A stretch of DNA of 64,000 nucleotides. Source: Sphingomonas glacialis (GTDB lineage Bacteria; Pseudomonadota; Alphaproteobacteria; Sphingomonadales; Sphingomonadaceae). The position numbers were made by a program, and so were the translations under genes. Below the pieces are notes generated by a model that saw only the letters and a program-made list of their open reading frames with translations, made no database searches and was not told the origin of the DNA. The DNA is taken from NCBI RefSeq assembly GCF_006439055.1, contig NZ_RCZC01000002.1, positions 977,220 to 1,041,219 on the forward strand. The letters run 5' to 3'. This document shows, piece by piece, positions 42,788-49,651 of this stretch. Each line of letters begins with the position of its first letter. The first letter of the stretch is position 1.

Positions 42788-44412
42788 GCCCTACCCGGCG
42801 TTCGATCCTCGCCGGCATGGCCGCGCTGCCGATGGCGCGCGGCGCGCTGGCGCAAAGCCCGATGGGCACCGCGCGCGGGCCGGTCGAGCCCAACTGGCCG
42901 TCGCTTGTCTCGAACTATCGCTACCCCGACTGGTTTCGCGACGCCAAGCTCGGCATCTGGTCGCATTGGGGGCCGCAATCGGTGCCCGAGCAAGGCGATT
43001 GGTACGGCCGCTTCATTTACATGCAGGGTCACCCGATGTACGCGCATCACCTCAAGACCTACGGCCATCCAAGCGTCGCGGGAATGAAGGACATCCAGAA
43101 CCGCTGGACCGCCGACCGCTGGGAGCCGGAAGCGCTGATCGCGCGCTACAAGAAGGCCGGTGCGCGCTATTTCATGGCGCTGGCGAACCATCACGACAAT
43201 CTCGATTGCTACGACAGCCGTTATCACGCGTGGAATTCGCTGCGCGTCGGCCCCAAGCGCGACGTGGTCGGCACCTGGGAAAAGGCTGCGCGCGCGGCGG
43301 GGCTCAAATTCGGCGTGTCGAACCATTCGGCGCATAGCTGGCACTGGTATCAGACCGCCTATGGCTATGATCCGACCGGTCCCAACAAGGGCGAGCGCTA
43401 CGACGCGTTCCGGCTCCGCAAGGTCGACGGCAAGGGCCAATGGTGGGACGGGCTCGACCCGCAGGAGCTTTACACCGGCGGTCATGCCGTCATGCCCAAC
43501 GGGATCGACACGATCGCCGGCATGGAAGCGTGGCACGACAAGCACGATGGCCAGTGGATCGAGACCGGCCCGACCGACGACCCGGCCTATGTCACCAAAT
43601 GGCTGCTGCGGCAGACCGATCTCGTCGCCAAGTACAAGCCCGACCTCGTCTATTTCGACGATTACGGGCTGCCGTTCGGGTCGATCGGGCTCGAGGCGGC
43701 GGCGGATTATTACAACCGCTCGATCGCATGGTCGGGCAAGATCGACGTCGCCTTGTTCGCCAAGCAGTTGAAGCCGCACGAACGCTTTGGCGTGGTGCAG
43801 GACGTCGAGCGCGGCTTCAGCGACCATCTGTGGGACGAACCGTGGCAGACCGATACCTGCCTCGGCGACTGGTTCTACAACGTCGCGCGGTTGAACGACA
43901 AAAGCTACAAGACCGCCGAGCAGGTTGTGCAACGCCTCGCCGACGTCGTGTCGAAGAACGGCAATCTGCTGCTTTCGGTGCCGCAACCCGGCCACGGCGC
44001 GATCGACAGCGAGGAAGAGCAGATCCTCGACCAGCTCGGCGCCTGGACCGCGGTGAATGACGAGGCGATCTTCGGGTCGCGGCCGTGGCGGCTTTATGGC
44101 GAGGGGCCGACCAAACTCACGCCCGGGATGCAGAACGAGGCCGGCGCGGGCGCCTTCACGCCGCGCGACGTGCGCTTCACCACCAACAAGGGCGCGCTCT
44201 ACGTGCTGTTCCTCGGCTGGCCGAGCGGCACTGCCTCGGTCGCCTCGCTCGCACGCGGGCGCGTGTCGGGCGTGATCGAACGCGCGACCCTGCTCGGCGG
44301 TGGGCACGTCGCGCATCGCCAGGATGCCGCCGGCCTGCATCTCGACCTGCCGCGCAAGCCCGCGGGCGGCTTCGTCCCCGTAATCCGTCTCGACGGGAAA
44401 GGATTGGTATGA
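42784..44412 (+). CDS. Alpha-L-fucosidase, GH29, Tat-exported
   Basis: The 542-residue protein has a twin-arginine signal (SPTRRSILAGMAALPMARGA). The GH29 barrel follows: WFRDAKLGIWSHWGPQSVP, YFMALANHHDNLDCYDSRYH, SNHSAHSWHWYQ and VYFDDYG with the nucleophile Asp292 or Asp293. The later stretch LADVVSKNGNLLLSVPQPG is also conserved. It releases L-fucose from glycans in the periplasm. The start is a GTG overlapping the esterase stop by 4 bases (GTGA); no ATG would preserve the whole Tat signal. The freed fucose is presumably taken up by the FucP encoded next. Confidence 0.93.
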   Translation: MSPTRRSILAGMAALPMARGALAQSPMGTARGPVEPNWPSLVSNYRYPDWFRDAKLGIWSHWGPQSVPEQGDWYGRFIYMQGHPMYAHHLKTYGHPSVAGMKDIQNRWTADRWEPEALIARYKKAGARYFMALANHHDNLDCYDSRYHAWNSLRVGPKRDVVGTWEKAARAAGLKFGVSNHSAHSWHWYQTAYGYDPTGPNKGERYDAFRLRKVDGKGQWWDGLDPQELYTGGHAVMPNGIDTIAGMEAWHDKHDGQWIETGPTDDPAYVTKWLLRQTDLVAKYKPDLVYFDDYGLPFGSIGLEAAADYYNRSIAWSGKIDVALFAKQLKPHERFGVVQDVERGFSDHLWDEPWQTDTCLGDWFYNVARLNDKSYKTAEQVVQRLADVVSKNGNLLLSVPQPGHGAIDSEEEQILDQLGAWTAVNDEAIFGSRPWRLYGEGPTKLTPGMQNEAGAGAFTPRDVRFTTNKGALYVLFLGWPSGTASVASLARGRVSGVIERATLLGGGHVAHRQDAAGLHLDLPRKPAGGFVPVIRLDGKGLV

Positions 44413-45635
44413 CGCCACACCCACAGGCTGCCGCACGGATCGTCCCGACCGTCCTGATCGTCGCGCTCTTCTTCCTGTGGGGCGCCGCCAACAATCTCAA
44501 CGACGTGCTGATCGCGCATTTCAAGGGGCTGTTCAGCCTCGGCGATTTCGGCGCGGGGCTGGTGCAATCGGCTTTCTATCTCGGCTATTTCTGCCTCGCC
44601 ATCCCGGCGGCCCTGTTTATGCGCGCCTATGGCTATCGCGCCGCGGTGTTGCTCGGGCTCGGACTGTACGGCGCGGGCGCCCTGCTCTTCTGGCCTGCTG
44701 CGGCGGCGCTGAGCTATCCCTTCTTCCTCGTCGCGCTGTTCGTCATCGCGAGCGGGCTCGCCTTCCTCGAAACCTCCGCCAATCCGCTGATCGCGCGGCT
44801 CGGCAGCCCCGAGACGGCGGCGCGGCGGCTCAACTTCGCGCAGGCGTTCAACCCGCTCGGCTCGATCACCGGCGTGCTGATCGGGCGCGCCTTCATCCTG
44901 TCGGACGCGCCGCACACGCTCGACCGCGCGACGCAGGCGGCGTCGGTGCAAATCCCCTATCTCGTCATCGGGCTCGGCGTGCTGTTCTGGGCGCTGCTGA
45001 TCCGGCTCGCCCCCTTTCCGGCGATCGCGACGCAGCCCGAGCCGAATGAAGGGGTCGGCGCGGCGGCCGATTTCGCCGCGCTTGCCCGCACGCCGCGCTT
45101 CCTCGCCGGCGTCCTCGCGCAATTCTTCTATGTCGGCGCGCAGGTCGGGGTGTGGAGCTTCATGATCCGCTATGCCGAAGTCACCATCCCCGGCACGCGC
45201 GCAACGGAGGCGGCGGGGTATCTCACCGCCTCGCTCGTCGTATTCATGATCGGCCGCTTCGTCGGCGCTGCGCTGATGGGTCGGATCCGGCCGCTGCCGC
45301 TGCTGACGGCGTTCGCTGCGATCGCGGCAGCGTGTTGCGCGTTTGCCAGCCTCGCCGGCGGCATGGCGGGCGTGGTGGCGCTCGTTGCGAGCAGCTTCTT
45401 CATGTCGATCATGTATCCGACGATCTTCGCCGAGACGGTCGCTGGGCTGGGGACGCGCACCAAGGCGGGGTCGGCGCTACTCGTCATGGCGATCATCGGC
45501 GGCGCGGTGTTCCCGGCGGCGATGGGGCTGGTCTCGGACGCGAGCGGATCGATCGTCCCCGCGATGCTGGTGCCGGCCGGGTGTTTCCTGGTCGTCCTGC
45601 TGTTCGGCCTGAGCGCGCGGGGGGCGACACGATGA
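44409..45635 (+). CDS. fucP: L-fucose:H+ symporter
   Basis: The 408-residue FHS-family transporter has about twelve helices. Its N-terminal LFFLWGAANNLNDVLIAHFK is diagnostic of FucP, followed by GLVQSAFYLGYFCLAIPAAL and ANPLIARLGSPETAARRLNF. It brings L-fucose into the cytoplasm with a proton. It is flanked by the fucosidase upstream and an aldose dehydrogenase downstream, with ATGA overlaps on both sides. Together these place it firmly in fucose use. Confidence 0.92.
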   Translation: MTPHPQAAARIVPTVLIVALFFLWGAANNLNDVLIAHFKGLFSLGDFGAGLVQSAFYLGYFCLAIPAALFMRAYGYRAAVLLGLGLYGAGALLFWPAAAALSYPFFLVALFVIASGLAFLETSANPLIARLGSPETAARRLNFAQAFNPLGSITGVLIGRAFILSDAPHTLDRATQAASVQIPYLVIGLGVLFWALLIRLAPFPAIATQPEPNEGVGAAADFAALARTPRFLAGVLAQFFYVGAQVGVWSFMIRYAEVTIPGTRATEAAGYLTASLVVFMIGRFVGAALMGRIRPLPLLTAFAAIAAACCAFASLAGGMAGVVALVASSFFMSIMYPTIFAETVAGLGTRTKAGSALLVMAIIGGAVFPAAMGLVSDASGSIVPAMLVPAGCFLVVLLFGLSARGATR

Positions 45636-46597
45636 TCGCGCTTCCTACGCTCGGCATGGGCTGTGCCGGAATCGGCAACCTCTATCGCGCGGTCGATGAT
45701 GCGACCGCGCGCGATACCGTCGCCGCCGCGCTCGCGGGGGGGATCGGCTATTTCGACGTCGCGCCGCATTACGGCTTCGGGCTCGCCGAGACGCGGCTCG
45801 GCGCGGCGCTCGCCGAGCATGACCCGCACGGCACGGCGATCGTCTCGACCAAGGTCGGCCGCCTGCTCGAGCCGACCGACAGCCAGGCGGCCGAGCGGCA
45901 CGGCTTCGTCGATGCGCCCGCGCTCGAGCCAGTGTTCGATTATTCGTACGACGCGGTGCTGCGGAGTGTCGATGCGAGCCGTGTACGGCTGCGGCGCGAC
46001 CGGCTCGACGTATTGTTCGCACATGATCTCGGCGTGCTGACCCACGGCGACGACGCGGCGCGGCACATGGCCGATTTCGTGGAGGGCGGGTACCGCGCGC
46101 TGCGCGGCTTGCGCGACGCTGGCGAGGTCGGCGCGATCGGGATCGGCGTCAATGAGGTCGCGGTGTGTCTCGACCTGCTCGACCGGGTCGAGCTCGACGT
46201 CATCCTGCTCGCCGGGCGCTATACGCTGCTCGAACAGGATGCGGCGCGCCCGCTGATCGAGCGCTGCCGCGAGACCGGCACGCGGCTCGTGATCGGCGGT
46301 CCGTACAATAGCGGCATCCTGGTCGAGGGCAGCCGCGCCGCCAGCCATTTCAACTACGCGCCCCCGCCCCCCGCGATCGTCGCGCGCGTCGCCGAACTCG
46401 AGCGCGCCTGTGCGGCGTTCGACGTGCCGCTTGCGGCTGCCGCACTGCAATTCCCGCGGCGCGAGCCCGTCGTCGCCGGCGTCATCCCCGGTCTGGTCGG
46501 CGCGGACCAGGTCGCCGCGACGCTACGCTACGCCGCCTGGCCGATCCCCGATGCGCTGTGGGACGCTGTCGGCGCAGCATCTGAGGCAACGGCATGA
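45632..46597 (+). CDS. Aldo/keto reductase, probable L-fucose (D-threo-aldose) 1-dehydrogenase
   Basis: The 321-residue AKR resembles the D-threo-aldose 1-dehydrogenase/pyridoxal 4-dehydrogenase branch. It has LGMGCAGIGNLYRAV, YFDVAPHYGFGLAETRLG (Asp and Tyr), VSTKVGRLL (Lys), FVDAPALEPVFDYS and FAHDLGVLTHG (His). It would oxidise L-fucose to fuconolactone, the first step of the non-phosphorylating pathway. No L-fucose isomerase or fuculokinase is present. It overlaps fucP and the SAF-domain gene by 4 bases each. The lactonase for the next step is not encoded in the window; the lactone may open spontaneously. Confidence 0.87.
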   Translation: MIALPTLGMGCAGIGNLYRAVDDATARDTVAAALAGGIGYFDVAPHYGFGLAETRLGAALAEHDPHGTAIVSTKVGRLLEPTDSQAAERHGFVDAPALEPVFDYSYDAVLRSVDASRVRLRRDRLDVLFAHDLGVLTHGDDAARHMADFVEGGYRALRGLRDAGEVGAIGIGVNEVAVCLDLLDRVELDVILLAGRYTLLEQDAARPLIERCRETGTRLVIGGPYNSGILVEGSRAASHFNYAPPPPAIVARVAELERACAAFDVPLAAAALQFPRREPVVAGVIPGLVGADQVAATLRYAAWPIPDALWDAVGAASEATA

Positions 46598-46890
46598 GCG
46601 CGATCCTGCTGCACCCCGACGACACGATCCTCGTCGTCACCGCGGCGCTCGCGCCGGGCGACACCGTGCTGATCGACGACACGCCAAGCGTTATCCAGAC
46701 GCCGATCGGCGTCGGCCACAAGATCGCCCGCCAGCCGCTCGCCGCGGGCGAGACGGTGATCAAATATGGCGCGCCGATCGGATCGATGACCGCGTCGGCC
46801 GGCCGCGCGGAGCATGTCCATCTGCACAATATGAAGAGCGACTATATCGCCTCGCACCTGCGCGATACGCTCGATCGGAGCCCCTCATGA
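46594..46890 (+). CDS. UxaA-type dehydratase, small SAF-domain subunit
   Basis: The 98-residue protein is a lone SAF domain like the N-terminus of altronate dehydratase: HPDDTILVVTAALAPGDTVL, GVGHKIARQPLAAGETVIKY and HNMKSDY. In E. coli UxaA the SAF domain is fused to the catalytic part; here it is a separate gene overlapping the large subunit by 4 bases. Campylobacter jejuni also has the two parts as separate genes inside its fucose locus. It probably completes the active site of L-fuconate dehydratase. Confidence 0.88.
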   Translation: MSAILLHPDDTILVVTAALAPGDTVLIDDTPSVIQTPIGVGHKIARQPLAAGETVIKYGAPIGSMTASAGRAEHVHLHNMKSDYIASHLRDTLDRSPS

Positions 46891-48089
46891 TTTCCGCCTG
46901 GTTGCGCGACGATGGCCGCAAGGGCATCCGCAACGTCGTCGCCGTCGCCTATCTCGTCGAATGCGCGCACCACGTCGCGCGGCGCATCGTCGACAAGACC
47001 GATGATGCCGACGTCCATCTGATCGGCTTTCCCGGCTGCTACCCCAACAGCTATGCCGACACGGTGATGAAGGCGATCGCGACGCACCCCAATGTCGGCG
47101 GGCTGGTGATCGTCTCGCTCGGCTGCGAGAGCTTCAACCGCGAGGGCCTCGCCGCAGTCGCCGCCGCAAGCGGTCGCCCGGTCGAGACGCTGGTCATCCA
47201 GCAGAACGGCGGCACCGCCGCCACGATCGCCGCCGGGCTCGCCGCGGTTGCGCGCGTGAAAACGATCGCCGACGCCGGCCCGCGTGGGCCGATGGCACCG
47301 AGCGAGCTCGTCATCGGCACGATCTGCGGCGGGTCCGACGGGACCAGCGGGATCACCGCCAACCCCGCGGTCGGCCGCGCGTTCGACCGCTTCGTCGCCG
47401 AGGGCGCGACCTGCATCTTCGAGGAGACGGGCGAACTGGTCGGGTGCGAGACGATCATGGCGGATCGCGCGCTGACGCCCGAACTCGGCGCCGCGCTGGT
47501 TGCCAGCGTAGAGAAGGCCGAGCGCTATTACACCGTGCTCGGCTTCGGCAGCTTCGCGCCGGGCAATGCCGAGGGCGGCCTCACCACTCAGGAGGAAAAG
47601 TCGATGGGCGCCTATTCCAAATCGGGCAGCTCGCCGATCTCGGGGATCGTCAAACCCGGCGACATCCCCCCCTCCCCCGGCCTGTACCTGCTCGACGTCG
47701 TGCCCGATGGCGAGCCGCGCTTCGGCTTCCCCAACATCTCGGACAATGCCGAGATCGTCGAGCTGATCGCGTGCGGCGCGCACGTCACGCTGTTCACCAC
47801 CGGGCGCGGCTCGGTGGTCGGCTCGGCGATCTCGCCGGTCATCAAGATCTGCGCCAATCCCGAGACCGCGCGCAATCTGGCGGGCGACATGGACATCAAC
47901 GCCGGGCGGATCATCGAGGGGCTCGCGACGATCGGCGATGTCGGCGACGAGATCTACGAGCGCACGATCGCGGTCGCGGAGGGTGCGCGCAGCGTCTCGG
48001 AAGCGCTCGGCCACCGCGAATTCATCCTGACCTACAAGACCTTCGAGCCGGTCGGTCCCGCCTGCCTGCCGCGGCGGGCCGCGGCGTGA
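46887..48089 (+). CDS. UxaA-type dehydratase, large subunit (probable L-fuconate dehydratase)
   Basis: The 400-residue protein matches the catalytic region of the altronate/galactarate dehydratase family. It has GFPGCYPNSYADTVMKA, VIVSLGCESF, TICGGSDGTSGITANPAVGR and EETGELVGCE, and a C-terminal ATIGDVGDEIYE. Conserved Cys and Glu residues can bind the metal. With the SAF subunit it should dehydrate L-fuconate to 2-keto-3-deoxy-L-fuconate. Altronate is a possible alternative substrate, but no uronate genes are nearby while fucosidase, FucP and a KDF dehydrogenase-like SDR are. Confidence 0.88.
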   Translation: MISAWLRDDGRKGIRNVVAVAYLVECAHHVARRIVDKTDDADVHLIGFPGCYPNSYADTVMKAIATHPNVGGLVIVSLGCESFNREGLAAVAAASGRPVETLVIQQNGGTAATIAAGLAAVARVKTIADAGPRGPMAPSELVIGTICGGSDGTSGITANPAVGRAFDRFVAEGATCIFEETGELVGCETIMADRALTPELGAALVASVEKAERYYTVLGFGSFAPGNAEGGLTTQEEKSMGAYSKSGSSPISGIVKPGDIPPSPGLYLLDVVPDGEPRFGFPNISDNAEIVELIACGAHVTLFTTGRGSVVGSAISPVIKICANPETARNLAGDMDINAGRIIEGLATIGDVGDEIYERTIAVAEGARSVSEALGHREFILTYKTFEPVGPACLPRRAAA

Positions 48090-48814
48090 GCGGGCGTCTG
48101 GTGGGCAAGACCGCGCTCGTCACCGCGGCGGGCCAGGGCATCGGCCGGGCGTGCGCCGAGCGCTTCATCGCCGAGGGCGCGCGCGTCTTCGCAAGCGACG
48201 TGGATGCCGCCAAGCTCGCCGGGCTCGACTGCGAGACGTTCGCGCTGGACGTGCGCGATGCGGATGCGGTCACGGCATTGCCCGCGCAGACCGGTCCGGT
48301 CGATGTGCTGATGAACTGCGCGGGGATGGTCCATAACGGCACGATCCTCGAGTGCGACGAAGCCGCCTGGGCTGCCTCGAACGACCTCAACGTCACCGCG
48401 CTCTATCGCACAATCCGCGCGTATTTGCCCGGGATGCTCGCGCAAGGGTCGGGCAGCATCGTCAACGTCGCGTCGATCGCGAGCTCTATCAAGGGCATCC
48501 CCAACCGCTTCGCCTATGGCACGACCAAGGCGGCGGTGATCGGCCTGACCAAGGCGGTCGCCGCCGATTTCGTGGCGCAGGGGATCCGCTGCAACGCGAT
48601 CTGCCCGGGCACGGTCGATTCGCCCTCGCTCCAGCAACGGCTGCGCGACACCGGCGATTACGCGAAGGCGCGCGCCGACTTCACCGCGCGCCAGCCGCTC
48701 GGGCGGCTCGGCCGCCCCGAGGAGATCGCCGCCCTCGCGCTGTACCTGGCGAGCGACGAGGCGGCGTTCACGACCGGGCAGGCGCACGTGATCGATGGCG
48801 GTTGGGTGAATTAG
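48086..48814 (+). CDS. SDR, probable 2-keto-3-deoxy-L-fuconate dehydrogenase
   Basis: The 242-residue SDR has TAAGQGIGRACAERF for NAD binding, NCAGMVHNGT, the catalytic NVASIASSIKGIPNRFAYGTTK (shown in parts: Ser in SIASS, Tyr-x3-Lys in YGTTK) and ends TTGQAHVIDGGWVN. The TAAGQGIGRA and SSIKG stretches are typical of the DHRS6-like SDRs, to which Xanthomonas 2-keto-3-deoxy-L-fuconate dehydrogenase belongs. It would form 2,4-diketo-3-deoxy-L-fuconate. The GTG start overlaps the preceding stop (GTGA). It is the last gene of the operon. The hydrolase that would split the product into pyruvate and L-lactate is not in the window. Confidence 0.87.
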   Translation: MSGRLVGKTALVTAAGQGIGRACAERFIAEGARVFASDVDAAKLAGLDCETFALDVRDADAVTALPAQTGPVDVLMNCAGMVHNGTILECDEAAWAASNDLNVTALYRTIRAYLPGMLAQGSGSIVNVASIASSIKGIPNRFAYGTTKAAVIGLTKAVAADFVAQGIRCNAICPGTVDSPSLQQRLRDTGDYAKARADFTARQPLGRLGRPEEIAALALYLASDEAAFTTGQAHVIDGGWVN

Positions 48815-48904
48815 GGGTGCGGTGGTAAAGGGGTAGGTCTACTTCCGGCCAAAGCCGGTCGGTCCCACGTTGCTCAGGTTTCGCGTGCGAGATACCGTGC
48901 TGGC

Positions 48905-49339
48905 GTGATCGACGATCCAGACAAAGAGGCGGATGACCAGTGGTGCGCCAAGCAGCGTAAGCAGGTCATTGCCTACCTGTCCGAGGAAGGCTTCCCCGCG
49001 CCAAATGTGGGGGATTGGCCAGCGTGGCACGTCACCCCTGTTGTATCAGTCTGGGCTGTTAAGAGCATTGAGTACCCCAGAGCCGTTGGCTGGTGGGCTG
49101 TTTCCGGCGACTTTCCAACCGATTACACAACTTGTTCAGGAGATCGTAACCCGCGCCAAGCGCTTCGCGACATCGGCGACCGTTGGAGGCAAGCCGCCGC
49201 CCGTTGGGTTGACGGGAAGCCTGCGGAAGGTTTCCAGCTACGAAACGCTGCGCACGAGCGTGAACTGGCGCCATTGCTTGCAACCCGTGCGCAACTATTC
49301 CTCGACTTCGCAGCTGACGACCGCAATTGGGAGGAATAG
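48905..49339 (+). CDS. DUF4826 family protein
   Basis: The 144-residue cytoplasmic protein matches the DUF4826 pattern: WCAKQRKQVIAYLSEEGF, VGDWPAWHVTPVVSVWAVKS and VGWWAVSGDFPTDY, followed by a helical end. The function is unknown. It starts with GTG at 48905, 90 bases after the fucose operon, and has no strong ribosome site, so expression may be low. A palindromic repeat follows it. Confidence 0.72.
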   Translation: MIDDPDKEADDQWCAKQRKQVIAYLSEEGFPAPNVGDWPAWHVTPVVSVWAVKSIEYPRAVGWWAVSGDFPTDYTTCSGDRNPRQALRDIGDRWRQAAARWVDGKPAEGFQLRNAAHERELAPLLATRAQLFLDFAADDRNWEE

Positions 49340-49380
49340 CCTCCCGTCGGCTTCCACCCAAAAGTAGACCCGCGCTATTC

Positions 49381-49466
49381 GTCGCCCCGGCGGAGGCCGG
49401 GGCCGTTCGGTGGCTTGGCATATGGCCCGTCCCAAGCGTAGCGGCCCCGGCCTCCGCCGGGGCGAC
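49381..49466. repeat. Dispersed palindromic repeat, family A copy 5
   Basis: The arms GTCGCCCCGGCGGAGGCC and complement surround a centre with GCTTGGCATATGGCCCG. It lies in the 312-base gap between the DUF4826 gene and the TonB receptor, both ending here. The rest of the gap holds the receptor terminator hairpins and otherwise nothing. Confidence 0.85.
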
Positions 49467-49611
49467 GGTTGCTGGGCTCCAGCAACGCCCACCGCTCGCG
49501 ATCAGGTGATCACTTCCGCCGATCCCGTCGCTACGCGCACAAAAAATGCCCGCCCGGACGACACCACCGAAGCGATGCCACCCGGACGAGCAGGGGGAGG
49601 AACTGAAGCGC

Positions 49612-49650
49612 CCGCCCGTCACCGGGCGGACCAGGCTGACCAGGTCAGCC
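49612..49650 (-). terminator. Double hairpin after the TonB receptor gene
   Basis: Just past the receptor stop codon, GGCTGACC-A-GGTCAGCC (49634-49650) is followed on the minus strand by a second perfect hairpin, CCGCCCG with its complement and a 4-base loop (49612-49629). No T tract follows, so termination may be Rho-assisted. The hairpins could also protect the mRNA 3' end. Confidence 0.55.
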
Positions 49651-49651
49651 G

